A stretch of 6,182 nt of DNA, from contig JAGDXN010000039.1 in the NCBI GenBank assembly GCA_023256455.1, forward strand, positions 11,764-17,945, given 5' to 3'. The DNA is from Cuniculiplasma sp. GTDB taxonomy: Archaea; Thermoplasmatota; Thermoplasmata; Thermoplasmatales; Thermoplasmataceae. Under the pieces are notes generated by a model that saw only the letters and a list, made by a program, of their open reading frames with translations, made no database searches and was not told the origin of the DNA. The position numbers and the translations under genes are program-made. Below are positions 1 through 5,647 of this stretch, one piece after another; position 1 is the stretch's first letter; each line of letters begins with the position of its first letter.

Positions 1-337
1 CCAATCCATTTTCTGACAGATATTGAAGATATTCGAAACTCAGAATGGGAGAAGCAGGAGGGCTTAAGGAAAATCTTACCCTTCTCTGCCTCAGGTAAAT
101 CATAAAAGAGCTGAAATATGGACTCAGGAGGGGATCTCCTCCCGTAATTACCACAAGTATTTTGTTATTGATTTCAGTAACTTCATCAACAATCTCCTTC
201 AGTTCGTCAATTCTTAAATCTGTCTTCTCCGGAAAGGTAAGGGAGTTTGCCCTGCAGTGTGAACAGGAATACTCACATGCCCTTGTCAATTCAACGAATA
301 ATATATCTGGAACATATTGCATGCAAAAAGATTTCAT
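1..337 (-). CDS. Radical SAM domain protein, partial (N-terminal 112 residues)
   Basis: This minus-strand reading frame stays open from an ATG at 337-335 to the left edge, so the C-terminal part is missing. The translation starts MKSFCMQYVPDILFVELTRA. It then carries the 4Fe-4S motif CEYSCSHC (Cys21, Cys25 and Cys28; CxxxCxxC), which is the hallmark of radical SAM enzymes. A second family motif, TGGDPLLSP (about residues 65-73), matches the SAM-binding GGEP element. A further stretch, SLSPPASPILS (90-100), resembles radical SAM/SPASM proteins of the TIGR04053 or haem-maturation-like kind. The family cleaves S-adenosylmethionine reductively to start radical chemistry. The substrate cannot be told from this fragment, and any C-terminal SPASM cysteines would lie outside the window. 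An in-frame TAG lies eight codons before the ATG and no Shine-Dalgarno site is seen. A TATA-like box about 25 bases upstream suggests a leaderless transcript. Radical SAM assignment is firm; the subfamily is a guess. Confidence 0.88.
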   Translation of the reverse strand, partial: MKSFCMQYVPDILFVELTRACEYSCSHCRANSLTFPEKTDLRIDELKEIVDEVTEINNKILVVITGGDPLLSPYFSSFMIYLRQRRVRFSLSPPASPILSFEYLQYLSENGL

Positions 338-358
338 AAACAATAATGAATTCTAAAG

Positions 359-366
359 CTTATATG
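359..366 (-). promoter_or_regulatory. TATA-like box A for the radical SAM gene
   Basis: Read on the minus strand this is CATATAAG, centred about 26 bases before the ATG at 337. That is the spacing expected of an archaeal box A when transcription starts at or next to the start codon. No ribosome binding site lies between, which fits a leaderless mRNA. This is inferred from position and composition only. Confidence 0.45.
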
Positions 367-396
367 TCAGGAGAACAGGAGAGAAAAGGATTTATG
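364..396 (+). repeat. Copy of the Rieske gene start (possible gene remnant)
   Basis: Bases 364-377 are identical over 14 bases to the first 14 bases of the Rieske gene (1694-1707). Translated from this ATG, the stretch reads MSGEQERKGFM, against MSGEQDPSRRGFL in the Rieske protein. The match therefore continues through the Tat motif if two codons are taken as deleted. After that the similarity ends, and the frame closes at 505-507 inside the RmuC gene. The AT-rich bases before both ATGs also resemble each other (AAACA, TAAT, TCTAAA in the same order). It may be the scar of a duplicated Rieske gene or a chance match in a promoter region. Confidence 0.3.
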
Positions 397-398
397 TG
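391..398 (+). promoter_or_regulatory. TATA-like box A for the RmuC gene
   Basis: TTTATGTG begins 28 bases before the ATG at 419, the archaeal box A distance for a leaderless transcript. No Shine-Dalgarno sequence precedes that ATG. The box lies close to the minus-strand box at 359-366, so 338-418 acts as a compact divergent promoter region. Confidence 0.4.
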
Positions 399-418
399 TC
401 AGACATATAGCATACATT

Positions 419-1579
419 ATGTTTCTTCAAACCCTTACCTATGGAATAATTTTAGGTGCAATAATTGCAGGCCCACTTTCATACGCTCTGGGGAAAAAAT
501 TTTCTGATTTAAGCCACCGAAGATCGGGAGAAATGGCCAAATCCATAGCCATGGATATATTGAAGGAAACCGGGTCTGAAAATGAGAATGTTTCCAGGCT
601 CATTGCACAGAATATATCTTCATCAACAGAAGCTGTGCTTGAAAGGAAGCAGGCTGAAATAGAATCCATAATCAAGCCTCTAAGTGAAACGATTGATATT
701 TTCCAGAAGAAGATAGATGAAATGGAGAAGGAGAGGATAAGGGAAAGCACAGCTCTCAAAGAATCACTGAAGCAGATTGCCGAATTGAACCAGATAACTT
801 CTGATGAAACAAGATACTTGAGCAATATACTCAGAAATTCAGTGAACAGGGGTAGGTGGGGTGAACTTACTTTAAAAAGAATCGTGGAAATATCAGGCCT
901 GCAGGAAAGAATAGATTTTGAAGAACAGGTAAAAATCGATGGAGGAAACAGGCCGGATATGATTATACATCTACCTGGGAACAGGGATATAATAGTGGAT
1001 TCAAAGGCACCCTTCAGCAATTACATGGATTATACGGAGGCAAAGGATGAGGCATCAAGGAAGAAAATATTGAAAGATTTTTCAACCGATCTGAAATCTC
1101 ATATAAGGACACTGGGTGGAAAGGATTATTATAAGTATGTTAAGGGCTCTGCTAATTTCACCATTCTATTTTTGCCGGAAGAATCAATGTTCTCTGCAGC
1201 GCTCTCAGGGGATGATAGATTGATGGATTATGCGTTGTCACAAAATGTTGTGATATGCACACCCATGACTCTCCTTGCACTCCTCAGGGTTGTAAGTGCT
1301 GGCTGGGAGGAGAGAACCATAATGGAGAACAGCCGAAACATTCTCATTCTGGCAAAAGAGCTTCATGACAGGCTCAAAATGATGATGGAAAGGGTGGAGG
1401 AGATTGGAAAGAATATTGGAATTCTTTCAAAAAGCTATAACGAACTTATTTCAGGAATGGAGGCAAGGTTATTTCCATCTTTGAGAAAACTTGAAAAGAT
1501 GGGCAACATGCAGCAGTTAGAACTTGATTTGGATTTAAAGGAAAATGTAAACCAGTTGAATCAGGAAAGATGGAATTGA
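419..1579 (+). CDS. rmuC: RmuC-family protein (DNA recombination-associated nuclease-like)
   Basis: The 386-residue protein has the RmuC layout. It starts with a hydrophobic segment (about 3-24) that probably anchors it in the membrane. A long charged helical region likely to form a coiled coil follows (about 35-135), and then the RmuC domain. Family motifs visible in the domain are GRWGEL (145-150), RPDMII (178-183), VDSKAP with Asp194 and Lys196, FLPEES (251-256) and TPMTLLALL (281-289). The RPD/DSK pair is compatible with the PD-(D/E)XK nuclease-like core assigned to the family. Bacterial RmuC limits recombination at short inverted repeats; its biochemical activity is poorly defined, and the archaeal role is inferred by homology. 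It is shorter than E. coli RmuC (about 475 residues). No in-frame ATG, GTG or TTG lies between 350 and 419, and a TATA-like box is correctly placed, so this start is favoured. It appears monocistronic, with a terminator directly after the stop. Confidence 0.93.
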   Translation: MFLQTLTYGIILGAIIAGPLSYALGKKFSDLSHRRSGEMAKSIAMDILKETGSENENVSRLIAQNISSSTEAVLERKQAEIESIIKPLSETIDIFQKKIDEMEKERIRESTALKESLKQIAELNQITSDETRYLSNILRNSVNRGRWGELTLKRIVEISGLQERIDFEEQVKIDGGNRPDMIIHLPGNRDIIVDSKAPFSNYMDYTEAKDEASRKKILKDFSTDLKSHIRTLGGKDYYKYVKGSANFTILFLPEESMFSAALSGDDRLMDYALSQNVVICTPMTLLALLRVVSAGWEERTIMENSRNILILAKELHDRLKMMMERVEEIGKNIGILSKSYNELISGMEARLFPSLRKLEKMGNMQQLELDLDLKENVNQLNQERWN

Positions 1580-1583
1580 AATT

Positions 1584-1609
1584 AATGAAAGGATCAATCT
1601 TTCATTTTT
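1584..1609 (+). terminator. Hairpin plus T-tract after the RmuC gene
   Basis: An inverted repeat AATGAAAG / CTTTCATT (1584-1591 and 1599-1606; 7-base loop) begins four bases after the RmuC stop and runs straight into a T run ending at 1609. It looks like an intrinsic terminator. In archaea the T-tract is usually the active part, and the stem may be incidental. Confidence 0.5.
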
Positions 1610-1665
1610 AAAACTCAAAGGTAATAATGGCTATCATCTTATTCTTTAAATCAAATGGAAAACAA

Positions 1666-1673
1666 TTTTAAAC
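1666..1673 (+). promoter_or_regulatory. TATA-like box A for the Rieske-cytochrome b operon
   Basis: TTTTAAAC is centred about 25 bases before the Rieske ATG at 1694. No Shine-Dalgarno site lies between it and the ATG (the bases before the start read TATATCTAAACA). This predicts a leaderless operon mRNA starting at or very near the Rieske start codon. Confidence 0.4.
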
Positions 1674-1693
1674 ATTAATTGTATATCTAAACA

Positions 1694-2452
1694 ATGTCAG
1701 GAGAACAAGATCCATCAAGAAGAGGGTTCCTCAAGGTTCTTGTAGGTCTTTCAGCCGTAGCCGCAGTAGGCGGTCTGGGTAAGGGAGTCGTGCAGAATCT
1801 TGTCACACCAGCAGTTGGACTCACCAGTTTTCCGGAAACTCAGCTTTACTGGGTAAATCCCAATTCTGGTAACAGCGCGCCTGTTCCATTAAAAAGTGGA
1901 GATTTGCCGTTTGAAAGTTTTCATATCTGGATTTATTATTATCCACTTTCAGATGAGCCCAATTTTATAATTAAGTTTAAGGAGCCAGTTAGCCCGTCAA
2001 AGGTAACCATAGATGCCACCGGTCAGGTTTTTTCTTCGCCAGGTGGGGTTGGCAAGAATAATGACATTGTATCTTTCAGTGCCATTTGCCAGCATCTTGG
2101 ATGCATTCCCCCTGTAATCCATTATTATCCTCCATCGGATTACAGTGCACTTCCCGCTAACGTTCAGGCGGCAATTAAATCACAAAACACAAATGGAGAT
2201 CTGAATCACGGAGTTATACATTGCAACTGTCATGGAAGCACATACAATCCATTCAAGGGTGCAGGCATTGTGACTCACCCTACGTACAGGCCTCTTCCCA
2301 ATGTGATTTTAAAATATGACCCCATAACCGATTATCTTTACGCTAAGAAATTGATAGGTCCGGTTGTATTCGGTCATCCATCGGATCTTACGGGAGGCAA
2401 TGCCATAACCAATCTGAAGAAAACTACAGTATTCAAGATGAGTTCAAGCTGA
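1694..2452 (+). CDS. Rieske 2Fe-2S protein of a bc1-like complex, Tat-exported
   Basis: This 252-residue Rieske protein would carry electrons from quinol at the cytochrome b site to a downstream acceptor on the outer face of the membrane. The N-terminus has a twin-arginine motif, SRRGFLK (8-14), followed by a hydrophobic segment (about 15-40), so it is probably exported folded by Tat and kept as a membrane anchor. Cluster box I is CQHLGC (Cys132 and His134 as ligands, Cys137 for the disulfide). Box II is CNCHGS (Cys177 and His180 as ligands, Cys179 for the disulfide). Ser182 and Tyr184 match the residues that hydrogen-bond the cluster and raise its potential in bc1-type Rieske proteins. The loop between the boxes is long, with 39 residues between Cys137 and Cys177. 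Cytochrome b follows 9 bases later, which supports assignment to a respiratory complex and not a dioxygenase. It resembles archaeal SoxL/SoxF-type proteins, but the exact class is not resolved. Confidence 0.95.
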   Translation: MSGEQDPSRRGFLKVLVGLSAVAAVGGLGKGVVQNLVTPAVGLTSFPETQLYWVNPNSGNSAPVPLKSGDLPFESFHIWIYYYPLSDEPNFIIKFKEPVSPSKVTIDATGQVFSSPGGVGKNNDIVSFSAICQHLGCIPPVIHYYPPSDYSALPANVQAAIKSQNTNGDLNHGVIHCNCHGSTYNPFKGAGIVTHPTYRPLPNVILKYDPITDYLYAKKLIGPVVFGHPSDLTGGNAITNLKKTTVFKMSSS

Positions 2453-2457
2453 GGTGA
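2451..2457 (+). promoter_or_regulatory. Strong Shine-Dalgarno site setting the cytochrome b TTG start
   Basis: GAGGTGA is a seven-base complement to the conserved 3' end of archaeal 16S rRNA (CACCTCC core). It overlaps the Rieske stop codon and ends four bases before TTG at 2462. It justifies a TTG start where no ATG occurs in-frame until residue 39, and it contrasts with the absence of such a site before the first genes of units in this window. Confidence 0.7.
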
Positions 2458-2461
2458 GATA

Positions 2462-4153
2462 TTGGGAATAAAAGAATCGATTAATAATTTAAAAAATGTC
2501 ATAAGTGTTAAAAATGTGCTGGGAGAGGATCCCTTAAGGATCAATGAGCTGCCTCTCACTACGGTACCTGATTATATGAGAAAAAAGGGTGGTTTCTGGT
2601 ACTGGACAGGTGCCCTTATTTCAATGGCATTTGTATATCAGATTGTAACAGGTCTTATCCTTCTTCTCTATTATGATCCAGCCAATGCATATAATTCCAC
2701 AGAGTACATCCTCAGGGACGTCCCCTATGGTGAAATCATTCTTACAACACACCTTTATGGAGCATATGCAATGATTGTGCTCATATATCTGCATATGTTC
2801 AGGAACTACTTTAATGGTGCTTACAAAAGGCCAAGGGAATTACAGTGGGTTACCGGGGTAATATTGCTTGCCCTGACCATCGGTGTAGGATACTTCGGTT
2901 ATTCCATGACCGGGGATGTACTTTCTGCCGATGCTACGGATGTGGGAAGGGGTATAGCCCTTTCAGTGCCTGTGCTTGGAAGCATGTCTGAGGCAATAGT
3001 GTTTGGAAACGGAACGGACACATCCCTATTCATCAGGATGCTTGGTTTCCACATAATTCTTGCAGCGCTTATTGGAGCATTGTTTGGCTTCCACTTCTAT
3101 CTAGCCGAGGCAAACGGAATGATGCCCAGCCAGAGAAAGGTAAATTACAAGGCTCCCGCAGTAGAAAAATCAAGTCCTGAGCACAAGCCATGGTATCCTT
3201 ACAACATGCTCTTTATGATACAGCTTGCAGCATTTGCATTTGGAATCATGATATTCCTTCCAAGTGTCATAGACGCAATGAGGGTTATTCATATGGGAGT
3301 TCCACCCATATTTGATCCATTCCCCCAGGTTTCACCCTCTTCACCTGAGGCTGCCTTTGTTCCGCCCTATCCTCCATGGTTCCTTCTCTTCGTATATAAA
3401 GCTGTAGATTTCAAGATGTTCAACGCATTCGGTGCATATTCAGCCCTTATGGCCTCGGTGGTATTCGGTGGAATTCCACTGATCTATTTCATACTGGTTC
3501 CATTCATTGATAGATCAAACAACCTTCACCCACTTTCAAGGCCTTTCTTTACGGCCTTTGGTGTTCTTGCCATAATATATCTGGTGCTCCTTTCAGCATG
3601 GGGTGTACTTGCACCAGGTATACCAATTTCAACAAGTGATGTTGTAATAGTTCTCGTTCCGCCTTTCATCATAGTCATGGCATTCTTCTACGCATTGAAT
3701 GCCCTGTATAAAAAGGGTGCATTTAAGCCATCCCTGAGTAAAATAACTGCATCATTCGTAATATTCCTGATGATACTTTCCCTTGCCATATTTGAATTCG
3801 CAATGCAGATTGGCAATGTAATGCACGGGGTTACAACAGGAAGCGCGCTGAATCTTGGAGCTTACGGTGCCGCAACTGCCTTCGCAGCCTTTGGAACTGT
3901 AAAATCATCTGAATATGCACACCTGTCCATGTCCCAGCCGAGGGAGGTTAAAGGCCTCAATATAAGTATAAGAGCAGCCCAGGCAATAATTTCCGTACTG
4001 TTCATAATTTCAGCAGAGATTCTCTGGTTGATGATTCAGGTTAATCCTCTGAACCTTGAACAGGAAGCCGCTTTTGGAATCGGTCTTGGGGCGTTACTTA
4101 TAATATTCGGTATAGGATTACGTGTATACAGGTTGGTATATTACAATGAGTAA
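2462..4153 (+). CDS. Cytochrome b of a bc1-like quinol oxidase complex (SoxC-like)
   Basis: This 563-residue polytopic membrane protein holds the two b haems and the quinone sites of a bc1-like complex. The haem ligands are clear: His97 and His111 on one helix and His197 and His211 on another, both pairs 14 residues apart as in the family. Other landmarks are QIVTG (60-64) in the first helix, GYSMTGDVL (146-154) at the place of the usual GYxLPW element, and FDP (284-286) before the quinol-oxidation loop. The Qo signature usually written PEWY reads PPWF here (304-307). After the typical cytochrome b core (about 380 residues), roughly 180 further residues add about four or five membrane segments. 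That gives 12-13 in all, a length like that of Sulfolobus SoxC. The TTG start is chosen because of the Shine-Dalgarno site nine bases after the Rieske stop; starting at Met39 would cut into the conserved N-terminus. It is co-transcribed with the Rieske gene. Confidence 0.94.
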   Translation: MGIKESINNLKNVISVKNVLGEDPLRINELPLTTVPDYMRKKGGFWYWTGALISMAFVYQIVTGLILLLYYDPANAYNSTEYILRDVPYGEIILTTHLYGAYAMIVLIYLHMFRNYFNGAYKRPRELQWVTGVILLALTIGVGYFGYSMTGDVLSADATDVGRGIALSVPVLGSMSEAIVFGNGTDTSLFIRMLGFHIILAALIGALFGFHFYLAEANGMMPSQRKVNYKAPAVEKSSPEHKPWYPYNMLFMIQLAAFAFGIMIFLPSVIDAMRVIHMGVPPIFDPFPQVSPSSPEAAFVPPYPPWFLLFVYKAVDFKMFNAFGAYSALMASVVFGGIPLIYFILVPFIDRSNNLHPLSRPFFTAFGVLAIIYLVLLSAWGVLAPGIPISTSDVVIVLVPPFIIVMAFFYALNALYKKGAFKPSLSKITASFVIFLMILSLAIFEFAMQIGNVMHGVTTGSALNLGAYGAATAFAAFGTVKSSEYAHLSMSQPREVKGLNISIRAAQAIISVLFIISAEILWLMIQVNPLNLEQEAAFGIGLGALLIIFGIGLRVYRLVYYNE

Positions 4154-4802
4154 GGCACCTAAAGTAGCAGGATATAAGGAAATTAGCTTCTGGCAGGAAG
4201 ACGGAATAGGCGTTGTGGCCATACTTTCCGACGAGGAAGGTATGGTAAGTCTTAATTTTTTTAATGAATTTTTGAAGGTAATGACTCTCGCCATTACAGA
4301 CGACAAGGTAAAGGCTCTTGCAATTACGGGAACCGACAAAAATTTTCTTACAGGCATAAGAGGACTGAGCCTGGAAACAACAAGAGATTTTCTTGATTTA
4401 ACATCTGCAACAGTTTCATTCCTTTCATCCATCGAGAAACCAGTATTTGCAATGGTGAATGGAAAGGCAAAAAACATTGGTGTGGAATTTGCATTGCTTT
4501 CAGACGTCATACTGGCAAGATCAGACTCAGAATTCTTACTGGATATGGATTTTGAGCCCTTAATGGGTTTTTCACTGACTTCAACCCGTTTCCCCCATTT
4601 TACAGTGGGTCTGGCTAAGGAAGGTCATAATTGCGATGTCATTCTCAGAGACGAGCGTTTTTTGGAGGATTCTTCAAATTATATTAACACAACAAGCAGC
4701 CACTTTCTCCCTCTGGTTAGAAAGAACAGATTGAAGGAGATAAGAAGCACCATATCGATGGAGAGAGAATATTACCTGATGCGCTCCCTTCAGGGAAGAT
4801 AA
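4146..4802 (+). CDS. Divergent crotonase-fold (enoyl-CoA hydratase-like) protein, function unknown
   Basis: From ATG 4146 this encodes 218 residues with the enoyl-CoA hydratase/isomerase fold pattern. An N-terminal strand region reads GIGVVAIL. ALAITGTDKNFLTG (about 57-70) sits at the first oxyanion-hole element. KPVFAMVNG (98-106), then KAKNIGVEF and SDVILARSDSEF (119-130), match the segment normally reading kPviAavnGxaxGgGxexaxxcDxxiA. The match is degenerate: the GGG of the second oxyanion-hole element reads NIG, the FSAGAD-type Asp is replaced by Arg, and the C-terminal trimerisation helices are short (families usually have 255-260 residues). Catalysis of ordinary CoA-ester hydration is therefore doubtful. 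The start overlaps the cytochrome b stop by 8 bases (ATGAGTAA), which implies translational coupling and a possible link to the bc1-like complex. A GTG at 4122 would add eight residues (overlap 32 bases) and cannot be excluded. The fold is likely; the function is not assigned. Confidence 0.75.
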   Translation: MSKAPKVAGYKEISFWQEDGIGVVAILSDEEGMVSLNFFNEFLKVMTLAITDDKVKALAITGTDKNFLTGIRGLSLETTRDFLDLTSATVSFLSSIEKPVFAMVNGKAKNIGVEFALLSDVILARSDSEFLLDMDFEPLMGFSLTSTRFPHFTVGLAKEGHNCDVILRDERFLEDSSNYINTTSSHFLPLVRKNRLKEIRSTISMEREYYLMRSLQGR

Positions 4803-4900
4803 TTTATAATCTTTTTTCAGAAATCTCAAGAGACAAATTAAAAATTTTTCATTTTCAATTTAATTTTTTGTGGATTTATTTCAACAAAAATCACGGAGAC
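4803..4900. terminator. AT-rich convergent terminator region
   Basis: This 98-base gap separates convergent genes and holds no plausible reading frame. For the plus strand there is a T6 tract at 4812-4817, just after the crotonase-like gene, and further T runs at 4845-4849 and 4864-4869. For the minus strand, A runs at 4841-4844 and 4885-4889 give T-tracts after the DUF92 stop. An all-AT inverted repeat (4835-4842 with 4859-4866) exists but is weak. Archaeal termination at T-tracts from both sides is the likely role. Confidence 0.45.
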
Positions 4901-5635
4901 TCAATGAATATATGCAAAGAAAGGTATTACAAATAGAATTGCCGAGAAGGATGCAAGAAAATTAACCTGTCCTTTGCTAAGTTTCCCATCGTTTTCGAAA
5001 AGAGCTCCTAAGAGAGAATCAACCTGACAGCTGATAAAGCCGGCTATGGTAATGGCAAGAAAATCCAGGTAAACATGCTGGTTTATGGACATCAGGGAAT
5101 AGGAAAGTCCTATAATAGATGCACCTGCAAGGGCTGCAATTTCACCAAGAACTGAAACTCCTCCATTTATACCCGTATTGGTTCTTTTAAACGTTGTTAT
5201 CATATAGGTGTTGGAATCCAGAGTTCCTATTTCTGATGCAAAGGTATCTGCAGCAATGGCCGCGAAGGATGCTGAAAAGAGAAGAAAGTATGGAAGATGG
5301 TATGGTGATATAAAATTTGCAACAGCAACTATCAGTCCAATGGCTCCTGCATACACCACATTGCCTATCCTTCTCTCACCAAGTTCCCCTTCCTGATATT
5401 TGTGTTCTTTTTTGTACTGGAATCTATATTTAGTTACAATATGGGAAGACAGGGCAAAAATTATGAGAAGTATAAGCCATGTTATATAGCCGAGGAAGGA
5501 TACCACTGCACCAAGAACCACTGCGGCAATCGCACCTTTCAGGTCAAAGATGTGTAAAATTTGTGAAAGGATAAAAAGCAAAACCAGAACTGCTGATACA
5601 AGCAAAATATAGTTTTGTGAGAAAACCTGTAACAT
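4901..5635 (-). CDS. DUF92/TIGR00297-family integral membrane protein (VTE6-like)
   Basis: The 244-residue protein is mostly hydrophobic, with about six or seven membrane segments. It carries the DUF92 motifs in order: GERRIGNVVYAG (86-97, usually R..nVlanG), ADTFASEIG (129-137), FKRTNTGINGGVSVLGE (149-165), VDSLLGALFE (205-214) and NFLAS (225-229). The plant member VTE6 is a phytyl-phosphate kinase and related prenyl-phosphate activity is a reasonable guess for archaea, whose lipids are isoprenoid. No archaeal activity can be claimed from the sequence, and most entries are annotated only as hypothetical membrane proteins. It starts 12 bases after the pdxS stop on the same strand, so the two are probably co-transcribed. 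No Shine-Dalgarno site is visible before the ATG. TATAAA-like bases upstream lie only about 15 bases from the ATG and inside the end of pdxS, too close for a leaderless promoter. Confidence 0.88.
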   Translation of the reverse strand: MLQVFSQNYILLVSAVLVLLFILSQILHIFDLKGAIAAVVLGAVVSFLGYITWLILLIIFALSSHIVTKYRFQYKKEHKYQEGELGERRIGNVVYAGAIGLIVAVANFISPYHLPYFLLFSASFAAIAADTFASEIGTLDSNTYMITTFKRTNTGINGGVSVLGEIAALAGASIIGLSYSLMSINQHVYLDFLAITIAGFISCQVDSLLGALFENDGKLSKGQVNFLASFSAILFVIPFFAYIH

Positions 5636-5647
5636 TTATTATCTGTT

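Noticed and set aside
162..356. Plus-strand reading frame of 64 codons
   Set aside because: It lies opposite the radical SAM frame, whose CxxxCxxC and GGDPLL motifs are clear. Its own translation is Ser-rich and low in complexity, as expected of an antisense shadow.
439..1020. Minus-strand reading frame of 193 codons inside the RmuC gene
   Set aside because: The plus strand carries all RmuC motifs across this region. The antisense translation is Ser/Ile/Phe-rich with no recognisable domain.
4118..4510. Minus-strand reading frame of 130 codons over the end of cytochrome b and the crotonase-like gene
   Set aside because: It is antisense to two genes with family motifs, and its translation shows no domain or initiation signals.
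4146..4802. Crotonase-like gene as a frameshifted or decayed pseudogene
   Set aside because: The frame is open over 218 codons, the fold pattern continues in order, and the tight overlap with cytochrome b suggests a maintained gene. The changes look like divergence and not decay.
4835..4866. All-AT inverted repeat between the convergent genes as a strong hairpin
   Set aside because: It is eight A-T pairs with a 16-base loop in a very AT-rich stretch and would be unstable. The T-tracts alone explain termination.
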